From assembly GCF_900101885.1 (NCBI RefSeq), contig NZ_FNAN01000020.1, positions 62,001-126,000 on the forward strand: a stretch of DNA of 64,000 nt, given 5' to 3'. The position numbers and the translations under genes are program-made. This stretch comes from Dyadobacter soli (GTDB lineage: Bacteria > Bacteroidota > Bacteroidia > Cytophagales > Spirosomataceae). A model generated the notes under the pieces. It was not told the origin of the DNA, did not search any database, and saw nothing but the letters and a program-made list of their open reading frames with translations. Positions 56,915 to 64,000 of this stretch are shown piece after piece (position 1 is the stretch's first letter; the number at the start of each line of letters is the position of its first letter).

Positions 56915-58729
56915 ATGCGTAAAACCCTATTCCGAACCGTCGCTTGCCTGATCGGCCTGCTGTCGGCCACTTCCTGCAAAAATTATCTGGACAAACAGCC
57001 CGACGATATGCTGACCATCGACAAGGTTTTTGCCGTGCGTACGCAAACGCAGGCTTATCTGAGCAGCGTGTACTCCTTCATTCCCGACGTCCTTTCCATG
57101 CAGAACAACTACAATATGCTGGGAATCTGCGACGAAGGTGATTTCATCTGGGCAGCCTCCTGGGCCGGACAGATCAACAACGGCAACTGGAACCCCACCA
57201 GCGGCTACTACGACAAATGGGCCGCATTTTACAAGGGCATCCGCTCGGCGTCCATTTTCATCAACCGCGTTGACGAATGCCAGGATCCGACGCTCGAACC
57301 GCAGGTGCGGGCGAGCTGGAAGCAGGAAGCGCGTGCTTTGCGGGCGATGTATTACTTCTTTTTGTTGCGCCAATATGGTCCCCTGGTGATCCTGCCGGAA
57401 GAGACCATTGATGTGAATGCGCCCAACGAAGACCTGCAACTGGCCCGCAAGCCCTTCGACGAATGCCTGGACTACATCGTCGGTGAGTTCGACGCTGTGA
57501 TCGCCAGCCCCGACCTGCCCGACCGTTTTGTCAATGCGAACGACAAGGGCCGTATCGATAAGAACACGGTCATGGGTTTCAAATCGCGCGCATTGCTTAT
57601 GGCCGCCAGCCCGCTCTGGAACGGTAACACCGACTACGGGAATTTCCGAAACCCGGACGGTACCGCGCTGGTGAATCCGACCTACGATGCAGGTAAATGG
57701 GACAAGGCTGCGCAAGCCGCCAAAGCGTTGATCGACAAATACCCGTCCGGTTTATATAAAAAGACCCCCGATGGCCAATCCCAATTCGACCCTTACACTT
57801 CGTATCGCGATGTGTTCCTCGACCGCTGGAACCAGGAGGTCATCTACGCGCGGCCGCAAATGGCGTCGTCGGCTGCCGATGTGGGCTGGGAGCGGCATTG
57901 CGCGCCCAGATTTGTGAATGGCTGGAATGGTGTCGGCATATCGCAACAGATGGTGGACGCCTATTTTATGAGTAATGGTAAAAAGATCAATGAAGCGGGT
58001 TCCCAGTATGTTGAAACTGGCTTTTCTGCCGCTACGGGTAAATATACCAAAGCAAATACGGCCAATATGTACGTCAACCGCGAGCCGCGCTTTTATGCGT
58101 CGGTCATTTATAATGGTGCGGATTGGATTTATAAAGAAGATGGCAAACCGAACCGTACCGTTGAGCTTTTCTTTACTGGTAACTGTGGAAAACAGGGCTC
58201 GCACGACCATTCGGCCACAGGCTACTTGTGCAGTAAGAACATCAGCCCAAATTCCAACTTGCAGGAGTGGACCGGCGCATTGCGCTCCCTCGTGCTGATC
58301 CGCCTCGCTGAAATTTACCTTAACTACGCCGAAGCCCTCAACGAGGCGAGGGACGATCAGGCGAGCAGGGCCGAAGCGGCCATTTACATTGACAAAATCC
58401 GCGAGCGTGCTGGCATACCGGCCCTTGAATCAGACAAAAAAGCCTCACAGGCCGCTATGCGTACTGCTATTCGTGACGAGCGCCGTGTGGAACTGGCTTT
58501 TGAAGGCTTCCGGGCCTGGGATACACGCCGTTGGAAGATCGCCGAGCAGGTGGACGGTGCACCTTTGATGGGTATGAATGTAAATGCGGGCAAGAGCCTG
58601 ACAGACACGGAATTCTATAAGCGCACCGTCGTGGAGCAGCGCGCCTTCCCGCGGAATTACTATCTGTGGCCCATTCCGCAATACGACATCGTGAGAAATA
58701 AAGCATGTATCCAAAACCCCGGCTGGTAA
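56915..58729 (+). CDS. SusD/RagB-family glycan-binding lipoprotein (second pair)
   Basis: A 604-residue lipoprotein from ATG 56915 (MRKTLFRTVACLIGLLSATSC, lipobox with Cys21). It opens KNYLDKQPDDMLTIDKVF, has the SusD helix core ARALRAMYYFFLLRQYGPLVILPE, and ends with RDERRVELAFEGFRAWDTRRWKIAE, then YLWPIPQYDIVRNKACIQNPGW. It belongs to the longer SusD type (about 600 residues). It pairs with the SusC directly upstream and lies 14 bp before the next lipoprotein gene. Confidence 0.93.
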   Translation: MRKTLFRTVACLIGLLSATSCKNYLDKQPDDMLTIDKVFAVRTQTQAYLSSVYSFIPDVLSMQNNYNMLGICDEGDFIWAASWAGQINNGNWNPTSGYYDKWAAFYKGIRSASIFINRVDECQDPTLEPQVRASWKQEARALRAMYYFFLLRQYGPLVILPEETIDVNAPNEDLQLARKPFDECLDYIVGEFDAVIASPDLPDRFVNANDKGRIDKNTVMGFKSRALLMAASPLWNGNTDYGNFRNPDGTALVNPTYDAGKWDKAAQAAKALIDKYPSGLYKKTPDGQSQFDPYTSYRDVFLDRWNQEVIYARPQMASSAADVGWERHCAPRFVNGWNGVGISQQMVDAYFMSNGKKINEAGSQYVETGFSAATGKYTKANTANMYVNREPRFYASVIYNGADWIYKEDGKPNRTVELFFTGNCGKQGSHDHSATGYLCSKNISPNSNLQEWTGALRSLVLIRLAEIYLNYAEALNEARDDQASRAEAAIYIDKIRERAGIPALESDKKASQAAMRTAIRDERRVELAFEGFRAWDTRRWKIAEQVDGAPLMGMNVNAGKSLTDTEFYKRTVVEQRAFPRNYYLWPIPQYDIVRNKACIQNPGW

Positions 58730-58743
58730 TTGAAATAAAGCAC

Positions 58744-59805
58744 ATGAAAACAATAAATCGAAGTATCTCGGTAATGATGATGGCGGTGACGGCAATGATG
58801 CTGCCCGCTTGTAAGGTCGACACCCTCAAAAGTGTCCGTGATCTGCAACAGAAGGTAAGCCTGGTGCAGGTGGCAGGCGGGCGGGTGGACCTGAACCCGA
58901 CTAATGTGGTTATCGACAAACAAAACAATGTGCTGCGTAAGCCGTTGGGGATCGCATTGTCCGGGCTGGCCGGGAATGCGGGCTTCACCATCGATGTAAG
59001 CCTGGATTTCAATACCGTGCCCGACGGTGCGGAGAAATTTAGCCCTGCCGAATGCTATCTAAGCGACAGCACTGCCCGTGGTGAAAGCATTACGCAAGTG
59101 ATGGTGCCAGCGGGAAGAAGCCAACAGGCATTTTACCTGAACATCACCCGCGCCGCGATCGAGGCGCATAGGGGCAAGCCGACGGCAGTGACATTGAAGA
59201 TCGCGCATTCCAGTAAGTATATGATTAATGAACAGAACGCCAGCGCGCTGATCAGCATTAATATGCCTGACTTCGGCTCGCGTAAAATCGACGTGACCGA
59301 CCAATACATCAAAAACGCCAGTTTCGCGCGCGAGCCGGGCACCACCGCGCGTTTCGCCAACCTGGCCGACTGGATCACCAATGACGCCATGGCTAAATCA
59401 CGTCCCACCGGCGCGGGTTTCGATGCCAATGTGGGTTATCTCGGGATCGAGCGCTGGGGAAGCTATGACAGCCCGATCATCAATGGCAAAATTTACCAGA
59501 CGATACAGTTAGCGCCCGGCCATTATGTGGCGGAAGTTTCAATGAAGAAAGTCGCTGCCGATAAAGACTCTTATTTTGTTGTGGCGTCGGGGGCGGGCCT
59601 GCCCGATGCGTCGGGAATTGCAGGTGCCATTGCCACTACGGCGATTGACAACAGCCGGAACAATGCGGTGATGGTTACCGCATTTGACATTGCCAGTGCG
59701 GAACCTGTTTCGCTCGGGTTTCTGATCAATATCGACAAGGGTGTCGAGAAGATTATTCAAGCGAATCAGATCAGGCTTTTCTCGATACGAGGTCTGTTTG
59801 ATTAA
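58744..59805 (+). CDS. DUF1735-like surface lipoprotein, PUL-associated
   Basis: A 353-residue protein from ATG 58744 (MKTINRSISVMMMAVTAMMLPAC, lipobox). The first half has the SusE/DUF1735-like pattern PLGIALSGLAGNAGFTIDVSLDFN, then ITQVMVPAGRSQQAFYLNITRAAIEAH. The second half (about 190-353; FARFANLADWI, GYLGIERWGSYDSPI, IYQTIQLAPGHYVAEVSM) looks like a DUF5013-type carbohydrate-binding domain. Genes of this kind follow susD and encode surface glycan-binding proteins. It is the last gene of the GH2 operon, and a long inverted repeat follows it. Confidence 0.78.
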   Translation: MKTINRSISVMMMAVTAMMLPACKVDTLKSVRDLQQKVSLVQVAGGRVDLNPTNVVIDKQNNVLRKPLGIALSGLAGNAGFTIDVSLDFNTVPDGAEKFSPAECYLSDSTARGESITQVMVPAGRSQQAFYLNITRAAIEAHRGKPTAVTLKIAHSSKYMINEQNASALISINMPDFGSRKIDVTDQYIKNASFAREPGTTARFANLADWITNDAMAKSRPTGAGFDANVGYLGIERWGSYDSPIINGKIYQTIQLAPGHYVAEVSMKKVAADKDSYFVVASGAGLPDASGIAGAIATTAIDNSRNNAVMVTAFDIASAEPVSLGFLINIDKGVEKIIQANQIRLFSIRGLFD

Positions 59806-59846
59806 AAAGTATATCGAACCTTGATTTTGATCGAAAGAGGCGTATG

Positions 59847-59898
59847 CTACGAAATAGCGTCGACAGCGGACAGGTTAGCTGTCAGCGCTATTTCGTAG
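59847..59898. terminator. Long inverted repeat at convergent gene ends
   Basis: CTACGAAATAGCG (59847-59859) pairs perfectly with CGCTATTTCGTAG (59886-59898). An inner GACAGC/GCTGTC stem (59862-59867 and 59878-59883) extends it. It serves the lipoprotein gene on the plus strand and covers the last codons of the AraC gene on the minus strand. Confidence 0.7.
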
Positions 59899-60792
59899 AA
59901 CACGGTTGTTACAGCGGTATTCAAAGGGCGTTGTTCCTGCATATTTTTTGAACACTGTGGAGAAATATTGCGCTGACGAAAAGCTAAGCTGAAACGCAAT
60001 ATCGGTGATATTGATACTGCTATTATTGGCCAACTCTAACTTGGCACGCTCAATTTTCCTTCTTTGAATATAATCCATCGGTGCAACGCCCACTTCCTTT
60101 TTAAACCATCTTTTAAAATGCGATTCCGAGATATGATGATGGTCGGCGAGCATTGAAACAGAAAAGCTGTTGCCAAGGTTTTCTTCGATGTAGGTGAGTA
60201 CTTTTTCCACCCGTAATACATTACTGGCATTTGGCTGAAAATCAGAACAATCGTCGATGACTGTCAGCAGCACGCTCGTAAGCTGGTGTGAGATCGCAAG
60301 TTTCGAGTAGGGGGATATGTCCTGGCTGCACAGACCGAATATTCTGTCCAAAATCGGTTTGATCGTCGCTGAACCTTTGAAATGCCTTCTTTTTAAGCCT
60401 GTTAAAGCGTCGATCAGGCAGGCTGCGTTTTCGTGACTATGTCCGAGAAAGCTGGTTTTATCTTTCGGAATCTTGATTTGCAGCCAATATAGGGCACCTT
60501 TTTCTTCCGGATGATCGGCAGTGCTATGTGGTTCATTCGGAAATGTGACAAAAACATCGCCTCCCCTGATTAGAAATTGCTCGTTATGTACCTGGTAAAT
60601 CTGCTGGCCGCTGTCGCAATACACGATCTCAATCATATCCTCGTGCACATGCTCATCGAGTTTAGTACGCGTTCCCAGGTAGGAATACTTGCCGAGCATA
60701 AAGGCGTCGTCTATCCCCAACTCCTGAAAATGCAGGATGCTTCGACCCGGTTCCGAGCGATTTATCAGATTAGCCATAGTTTTGGATGCCAT
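59875..60792 (-). CDS. AraC-family transcriptional regulator with cupin-like sensor
   Basis: A 305-residue regulator (ATG 60792, or 60777 five codons later). The N-terminal cupin-like half (LDEHVHEDMIEIVYCDSGQQIYQVHNEQFLIRGGDVFVTFP) should bind a sugar or related ligand. The C-terminal AraC domain has two helix-turn-helix units: VSMLADHHHISESHFKRWFKKEVGVAP, then ITDIAFQLSFSSAQYFSTVFKKYAGTTPFEYR. It overlaps the 3' end of the isomerase gene, so it is the last gene of the MFS/glycosidase/isomerase group and probably controls it. Confidence 0.9.
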   Translation of the reverse strand: MASKTMANLINRSEPGRSILHFQELGIDDAFMLGKYSYLGTRTKLDEHVHEDMIEIVYCDSGQQIYQVHNEQFLIRGGDVFVTFPNEPHSTADHPEEKGALYWLQIKIPKDKTSFLGHSHENAACLIDALTGLKRRHFKGSATIKPILDRIFGLCSQDISPYSKLAISHQLTSVLLTVIDDCSDFQPNASNVLRVEKVLTYIEENLGNSFSVSMLADHHHISESHFKRWFKKEVGVAPMDYIQRRKIERAKLELANNSSINITDIAFQLSFSSAQYFSTVFKKYAGTTPFEYRCNNRVLRNSADS

Positions 60793-61591
60793 AGCGGTCT
60801 TTCAACAAGTTCATCATATGCACGTTGATAGCCCACTGATCTGCCAGCGGCATCTGCGTGTAGGGCGTTACCGGCATGTAAGAAGGCGGACCGAATTCGG
60901 TAGTGACGGTGAGCGTGGTGTCCTTGGCCTCATGCGCTTTCACCACCATGTCCCACCAATGCAGGTGTGACTCCATGGCCTCTTTCCATTCGGGAGCGCG
61001 CGGATCGCTGACTTGCGGGCCTTGGGAGTGGCCGACCCGGCTGTGAATGTGATCCGTATGGCCAATGGCCAGTTGTACCGCGTCCTGCTGGTCGGAAAGC
61101 AACGATTCGTGCACGGCATACCAATGCGATATGTCCAGGGTTAGGCGCAATTCCGGAATTAGGGTCAGATAATGCCTGGTAATGTGGGCCGCATAAAGGC
61201 ATTTCCCACGATGTGTTTCATGGACTATCCTTATACCCAATTCCTCGGAGAGCTTGCTGGCCATATCGAAAAGGCGTTTGTTTTCTTCAAAAGTAAAGTA
61301 ATCCTTGCCCGTCTGGCTATTAATGAAAACAGGATTGGCACTGCCCAGGTTTCTGATGAATTTCTCAAAATTTACGAGATGTTCATCGATGTACTTTTCC
61401 GCGGACTGCCAGTATTGCCCGATCATTTCAAGATCGTGATGTGCCAGAACAGCCAGCAACTTCGCTTTTTCGTTCTGATCGAACGGAAAATCCATTTCCA
61501 CGCCTTGATAGCCGGCTTGTTTTACATTACGGCAGAATGTATCAAAAGGTAGGGTATTTCCCCACAGAGGGGCATAAAATCGGATATTCAT
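60770..61591 (-). CDS. Sugar phosphate isomerase/epimerase-like TIM-barrel protein
   Basis: A 273-residue AP-endonuclease-2/xylose-isomerase-like TIM barrel. Metal-ligand regions are visible: GVEMDFPFD (about 35), GIRIVHETHRGKC (Glu about 123), LRLTLDISHWY (Asp about 152, His about 155), IGHTDHIHSRVGH (about 178-190), and VTTEFGPPSY (Glu about 232). These are the usual Glu/Asp/His set that binds Mn2+ or a similar ion. It likely isomerises or epimerises the sugar released by the neighbouring glycosidase. The exact substrate is unknown. It follows the glycosidase gene by 15 bp. Confidence 0.83.
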   Translation of the reverse strand: MNIRFYAPLWGNTLPFDTFCRNVKQAGYQGVEMDFPFDQNEKAKLLAVLAHHDLEMIGQYWQSAEKYIDEHLVNFEKFIRNLGSANPVFINSQTGKDYFTFEENKRLFDMASKLSEELGIRIVHETHRGKCLYAAHITRHYLTLIPELRLTLDISHWYAVHESLLSDQQDAVQLAIGHTDHIHSRVGHSQGPQVSDPRAPEWKEAMESHLHWWDMVVKAHEAKDTTLTVTTEFGPPSYMPVTPYTQMPLADQWAINVHMMNLLKDRYGIQNYG

Positions 61592-61606
61592 TGTTCTGTT
61601 AATGGG

Positions 61607-62953
61607 TCATTGTTTTGCTTCTTCAAGCATTGTAATTGCATCATAAAGCACGCCGGCCTCTCCCCGGAACGTGCCCGAACCTTTGGGTTTATTGTCCACG
61701 GTGTACCATTCGTAAAACCCGTTGTTGTCGATCACCCGTTGGAGCATGGGCATCAGTTGCTCGGTGGCTTCCTTTTTGAATCCCGCACGGATCAGCTGCT
61801 GGATCATCCTGCCGCCAAACCAGCCCCAGTCGCCGCCATTCTGATAACCATAAGGATGCATGCTCTTGTTTTTAAAACTTCCTTCCGGATAAGTAGGGTA
61901 CAGCGTAAGGCCGATGGTCGCCGCACCGGAGGACTTTACATTTTCAATCATTTTGTTGAGAGAAACGAGGATCTGATTTTTGGATAAAAGATTGGCTTCG
62001 ATTGCAACGGCCGTACCGCCATGATAGAAAATCTTGTTCTCGTCTAAACTGGCCGGGAACGGAGAACCATTCAGATAGATATGCGGGATAAACTTTTGCT
62101 GTTTTTTATCCCAAAGGTACTTCATGGCATTTTGGGCGATCTGTTTACGAACGGGCATCCAGCGGGCTTTCTTCGAAGATACGAGCTGCATCAGATTATC
62201 GAGTGCGATGAGCATCATGGCATTATCGTAAATGTCGATCGCGTAATGGCTGTCTTTCGTCAGGTACACGCCCCAATCATGTTCCGGCTGCACGTCGCCC
62301 CAGTCAGCGGTGGTAGCGCCGAAGATCAGGCCATATTTCCGGTTGTAGCGTTTTTTCATCAGGAAATCCATGGAACGTTCGAGCCTGTCCGCAACGGTGA
62401 CCCCGCCGATGCTTTCTGTGAGAAACGCCGTATCGTGCGTTGCCTGAATATACCTGAACACGGCCTGCACCAGCGAACTTTCCTGGTCGGTCTCAACCGT
62501 ATTTTTATGACCTGCATACCTGGGTTCCAGTTGCGAATAGATGTAATCGTACCCTCCGCTGGACTTGCGTGCATTTTCAGACGGAATAAAACCGTCCACG
62601 ACGTTGCCGTCATCGCCCTGAAGTCTGAAAAAAACGCGCAGGTTTTCTTTCAATGTCCCGGCAGGATGGACCTGGGACGATAGGGTAATGAATGTGTTGT
62701 AATCCCTGATCCACACTTCTCCGTACCCGTCACCGGCATTGAAGCCCGTCCTGACGACGTCCAGCGCTTTCTGTTTTACGATTTGCAGCGTGGAATCGAC
62801 TTTCCCGGCCCTGTATTTTTCGGTTTGGGCTTTTCCTTCATGACCGAATGCGAGCAGGAAGAGCAATATGCCGGCAATGTGTTTTGTGCAGGTTAGCAGA
62901 GGGTGTTCTGCCGATGGCAGGATTAACGGGTGGTTTGAAATCGGTGTCATCAT
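61607..62953 (-). CDS. Exported six-hairpin glycosidase-like protein
   Basis: A 448-residue protein from ATG 62953 (MMTPISNHPLILPSAEHP); the longer open frame upstream lies within the MFS gene and is a reading-frame artefact. A signal-like helix (HIAGILLFLLAFGHEGKAQ) is followed by an (alpha/alpha)6 domain: GYGEVWIRDYNTFITLSSQV, GFIPSENARK, ETDQESSLVQAVFRYI, IFGATTADWGDVQPEHDWG, and YPYGYQNGGDWGWFGGRM-like end motifs. This fits the six-hairpin glycosidases of the GH63/GH125/trehalase-like group. Candidate acid and base are the Asp/Glu in WIRD and DWGD. Specificity is unknown. It starts 11 bp after the MFS gene. Confidence 0.8.
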   Translation of the reverse strand: MMTPISNHPLILPSAEHPLLTCTKHIAGILLFLLAFGHEGKAQTEKYRAGKVDSTLQIVKQKALDVVRTGFNAGDGYGEVWIRDYNTFITLSSQVHPAGTLKENLRVFFRLQGDDGNVVDGFIPSENARKSSGGYDYIYSQLEPRYAGHKNTVETDQESSLVQAVFRYIQATHDTAFLTESIGGVTVADRLERSMDFLMKKRYNRKYGLIFGATTADWGDVQPEHDWGVYLTKDSHYAIDIYDNAMMLIALDNLMQLVSSKKARWMPVRKQIAQNAMKYLWDKKQQKFIPHIYLNGSPFPASLDENKIFYHGGTAVAIEANLLSKNQILVSLNKMIENVKSSGAATIGLTLYPTYPEGSFKNKSMHPYGYQNGGDWGWFGGRMIQQLIRAGFKKEATEQLMPMLQRVIDNNGFYEWYTVDNKPKGSGTFRGEAGVLYDAITMLEEAKQ

Positions 62954-62964
62954 AAGGGTTGGGC

Positions 62965-64000
62965 TTAGTATACCATTTTTTGCTTGCCTGCCTTGTAGCC
63001 TGCAATGGCGTAAAAGAACAGAAAAATATACAAAGGAACCATGATTACATAGGCGATTCGGGGATCTAGCCTGTCGCTTAGCGTGCCGTACAGCAAGGGC
63101 GACAATGCACCTCCCACGATGCCGGTGATCAGTAGGGCGGACGCTCGCCGGGTGAACTTCCCCAGGCCATCGAGGGCGAGGGGCCAGATGGACGGCCATA
63201 TCAATGCATTGCCAAAGCCCAGGCACGCGATCATCCAAACAGATTGCTGGCCATTCCATAAAATGGCCAGCACGGAAAACACAGCCCCGATTACCGATGA
63301 CCCAAGTAAAGCTTGCCGCTGTGTGACGCGTTTAGGTATGACTATGATCCCGACTATGTAACTGAAAATCATGATCAGGAGGATGTAAGTTGAGAAAAAC
63401 CGGGCATCCTTGAACGCAGCGCCCTGAAACTGGCTGTAATTGATGATGGTGTCCACCGCAATCACTTCGACGCTCACACTGCAAAACACGGCGACGGCTC
63501 CCAGGATCAAATGCGGAAAATCGAGCAGGCTTTTCTTACTGTCAAGGCTATCGGCAGTCGGTCCCGGCCGCGCCTCGTCCGAAATATCCGGCAAGCTGGC
63601 GAAGCGGATCAATATGCCCAGTCCGGCCAATGCGATGGCCAGCGTAACATAGGGCGTAATCAGCCTTGCCGACAGCTCATTCAGCAATTGCTCCGCGCTG
63701 GCTGTGGACAGGCCTGGCAAAAGGGCCGTGAGCCTGTCTACCTCGCCGGCATCTTTCGAAACCATCCCGAGAAACAGCAATGGCGCGATGGCTCCCGCCA
63801 ATTTATTGCATACGCCCATCACGCTCATCCGCATGGCGGCGCTCTCAAGAGGCCCGAGTATGGTGACATACGGGTTGGCCGCAGTTTGCAGAATGGTGAG
63901 GCCGGTGGCCTGGACAAACAATCCCAGCAGGAACATACCGTACTCCCGGCGCATTGCCGCCGGAATGAAGACCAATGCACCCAATGCCATGACCCACAAG
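62965..64000 (-). CDS. FucP-like MFS sugar permease, partial (N-terminus beyond right edge)
   Basis: The frame is open to the window edge; 345 codons of a usual ~430 are seen. QTAANPYVTILGPLESAAMRMSVMGVCNKLAGAIAPLLFLG is the conserved ANPY/N-K-L-A-G-A motif of the FHS family (fucose, galactose or glucose:H+ symporters). About nine membrane helices follow, with IIVIPKRVTQRQALLGSS between, and GFGNALIWPSIWPLALDGLGKFTRRASALLITGIVGGA. It imports a monosaccharide across the inner membrane. As the first visible gene of the glycosidase/isomerase/AraC group it completes the uptake route of the locus. Confidence 0.9.
   Translation of the reverse strand, partial: LWVMALGALVFIPAAMRREYGMFLLGLFVQATGLTILQTAANPYVTILGPLESAAMRMSVMGVCNKLAGAIAPLLFLGMVSKDAGEVDRLTALLPGLSTASAEQLLNELSARLITPYVTLAIALAGLGILIRFASLPDISDEARPGPTADSLDSKKSLLDFPHLILGAVAVFCSVSVEVIAVDTIINYSQFQGAAFKDARFFSTYILLIMIFSYIVGIIVIPKRVTQRQALLGSSVIGAVFSVLAILWNGQQSVWMIACLGFGNALIWPSIWPLALDGLGKFTRRASALLITGIVGGALSPLLYGTLSDRLDPRIAYVIMVPLYIFLFFYAIAGYKAGKQKMVY

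Noticed and set aside
62954..63259. N-terminal extension of the six-hairpin glycosidase frame
   Set aside because: It overlaps the end of the MFS gene, its residues are Arg/His-rich and unrelated to the family, and a good ATG with signal peptide lies at 62953.

Overview
The window reads as a Bacteroidota chromosome, most likely a Cytophagales soil or plant-associated lineage close to Dyadobacter/Spirosoma; the lineage is inferred from gene content only. The indicators are two SusC/SusD pairs, a hybrid two-component regulator, an ECF sigma/FecR pair, PadR-linked FtsX-type permeases, lipoprotein signals of the SxC type and several type IX secretion (T9SS) C-terminal sorting domains. No rRNA, tRNA, CRISPR array, prophage or insertion sequence was seen.

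Region 1 (1-9.3 kb) is a mixed and partly decayed stretch. A partial ArnT/GT39-like membrane protein is preceded by the last ~50 codons of a UDP-galactopyranose mutase gene, which is joined out of frame to a shortened family 2 glycosyltransferase. After these come a lipoprotein, an M57-type metalloprotease with tectonin repeats whose catalytic Glu is Ala, a VOC protein, a frameshifted orphan T9SS tail, two GNAT proteins, and a PadR-FtsX permease pair.

Region 2 (9.8-29.9 kb) looks like a stress-response and signalling island. It holds a zinc alcohol dehydrogenase and its small partner, a receiver-only regulator, a very large CheB/CheR/PAS/histidine kinase fusion, a stand-alone CheB, a DsbA-like protein, a manganese catalase, DUF4142, DUF4345 and SPW-repeat proteins, a double-receiver protein divergent from a second histidine kinase, a DUF892 ferritin-like protein, a glycosyltransferase/GH1-like pair, an internally deleted SemiSWEET gene, an LLM flavin oxidoreductase and a CinA-type amidase. 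No chemoreceptors or motility genes accompany the Che-like genes.

Region 3 (30.3-34.6 kb) is one 1441-residue secreted protein with 14 FG-GAP/integrin-type repeats (period 186 bp) and a T9SS tail.

Region 4 (34.7-64 kb) is a composite polysaccharide-utilisation locus. On the minus strand an ECF sigma factor, FecR anti-sigma, STN-containing SusC, SusD and a sulfatase form one unit, preceded by a hybrid two-component regulator (HTCS). Divergent from the HTCS, a plus-strand operon encodes a GH2 enzyme, a LamG/beta-helix T9SS protein, a second SusC/SusD pair and a surface lipoprotein. The intergenic region between them carries three direct repeats of a TGTTACAA-like octamer, good candidates for the HTCS binding sites. 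A minus-strand group (FucP-like MFS permease, six-hairpin glycosidase, TIM-barrel isomerase, AraC regulator) closes the window and runs off its right edge.

The most unusual theme is the number of single-event lesions: a deletion fusion, an internal deletion, frameshifted sorting domains, and two enzymes each missing one catalytic residue through one base change. No single undescribed system stands out with certainty. The best candidates are the receptor-less CheB/CheR-kinase island and the HTCS operator array.
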